DNA from: Legionella quinlivanii
GTDB lineage: Bacteria; Pseudomonadota; Gammaproteobacteria; Legionellales; Legionellaceae
Length of the DNA stretch: 64,000 nt
Assembly: GCF_900461555.1 (NCBI RefSeq)
Contig: NZ_UGOX01000001.1
Coordinates: 62,001 to 126,000 of the forward strand
Direction of reading: 5' to 3'
Shown here: one piece after another, positions 63,951 to 64,000 of the stretch
Layout of the letters: every line of letters begins with the position of its first letter
Numbering within the stretch: position 1 is the stretch's first letter
Program-made: the position numbers and the translations under genes
Notes under the pieces: generated by a model
Told to the model about the DNA's origin: nothing
The model's database searches: none
What the model saw: only the letters and a program-made list of their open reading frames with translations

Positions 63951-64000
63951 CGCCTGTCTTTTATAATTCCAGGCAATGCTCTCCGAAACAGCGTGTACAA

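Overview
The window looks like chromosome from a Legionella-type gammaproteobacterium. The housekeeping genes are gammaproteobacterial: an rppH-ptsP-lgt-thyA run, typA-nadK-recN, rsmA/apaH, and glmU. Between them sit long lineage-specific proteins (coiled coil, membrane-embedded or eukaryote-like) and secreted hydrolases, as is usual in Legionellaceae, and tatC stands alone without tatAB. Genus and species are inferred from this mix, not proven. I found no rRNA, tRNA, CRISPR array, transposase or prophage.

Layout. 0-5 kb: the end of a BrnQ-type permease, a three-gene retropepsin / transglutaminase-7TM / ATP-grasp cassette, and a small protein with a caspase-like His/Cys pair. 5-15 kb: a secreted papain-like protease, a complete NHLP-type peptide exporter operon (cyclic-nucleotide-binding protein, HlyD adaptor, C39-peptidase ABC transporter, second ABC transporter) with an uncharacterised 192-residue protein after it, and an M14 carboxypeptidase. 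15-23 kb: apaH, a degenerate TraI_2/MobH-like protein, rsmA, tatC and a RES-Xre toxin-antitoxin pair flanked by two paralogous membrane proteins, hspQ, and a 248-bp inverted-repeat element. 23-31 kb: a CHASE3-PAS-GAF-GGDEF diguanylate cyclase and the rppH-ptsP-tauE-lgt-thyA operon. 31-45 kb: asparaginase, glmU, a VUT-family transporter, corA, two unknown long proteins, nth, a K+ channel, recN, nadK and typA. 45-54 kb: a tandem pair of paralogous acidic coiled-coil proteins, an XRE-cupin regulator facing benE, a tubulin-tyrosine-ligase-like protein, a secreted PTP-like phosphatase, and an argD-type aminotransferase. 54-64 kb: sodB, grxD, a 2-Cys peroxiredoxin, two double-glycine leader peptides, folE, hinT, ppa, a secreted metallophosphoesterase, a CPA2 antiporter and an APC amino-acid permease.

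Main proposal: the two tiny genes at 56.1-56.6 kb encode peptides with a leader ending in LSGG and short, very basic C-terminal cores. That is the type of substrate cleaved by the C39 peptidase of the exporter at 7-13 kb. Exporter and candidate substrates lie about 43 kb apart, so the system is easy to miss. No modification enzyme is visible in the window, and the exporter operon opens with a cyclic-nucleotide-binding protein.

Other points of interest are eukaryote-like or host-facing proteins (TTL-like ligase, caspase-like protein, PTP-like phosphatase, secreted proteases, coiled-coil paralogues) and four families of intergenic inverted repeats. Calling any protein a Dot/Icm substrate is inference; no secretion signal can be proven by reading.
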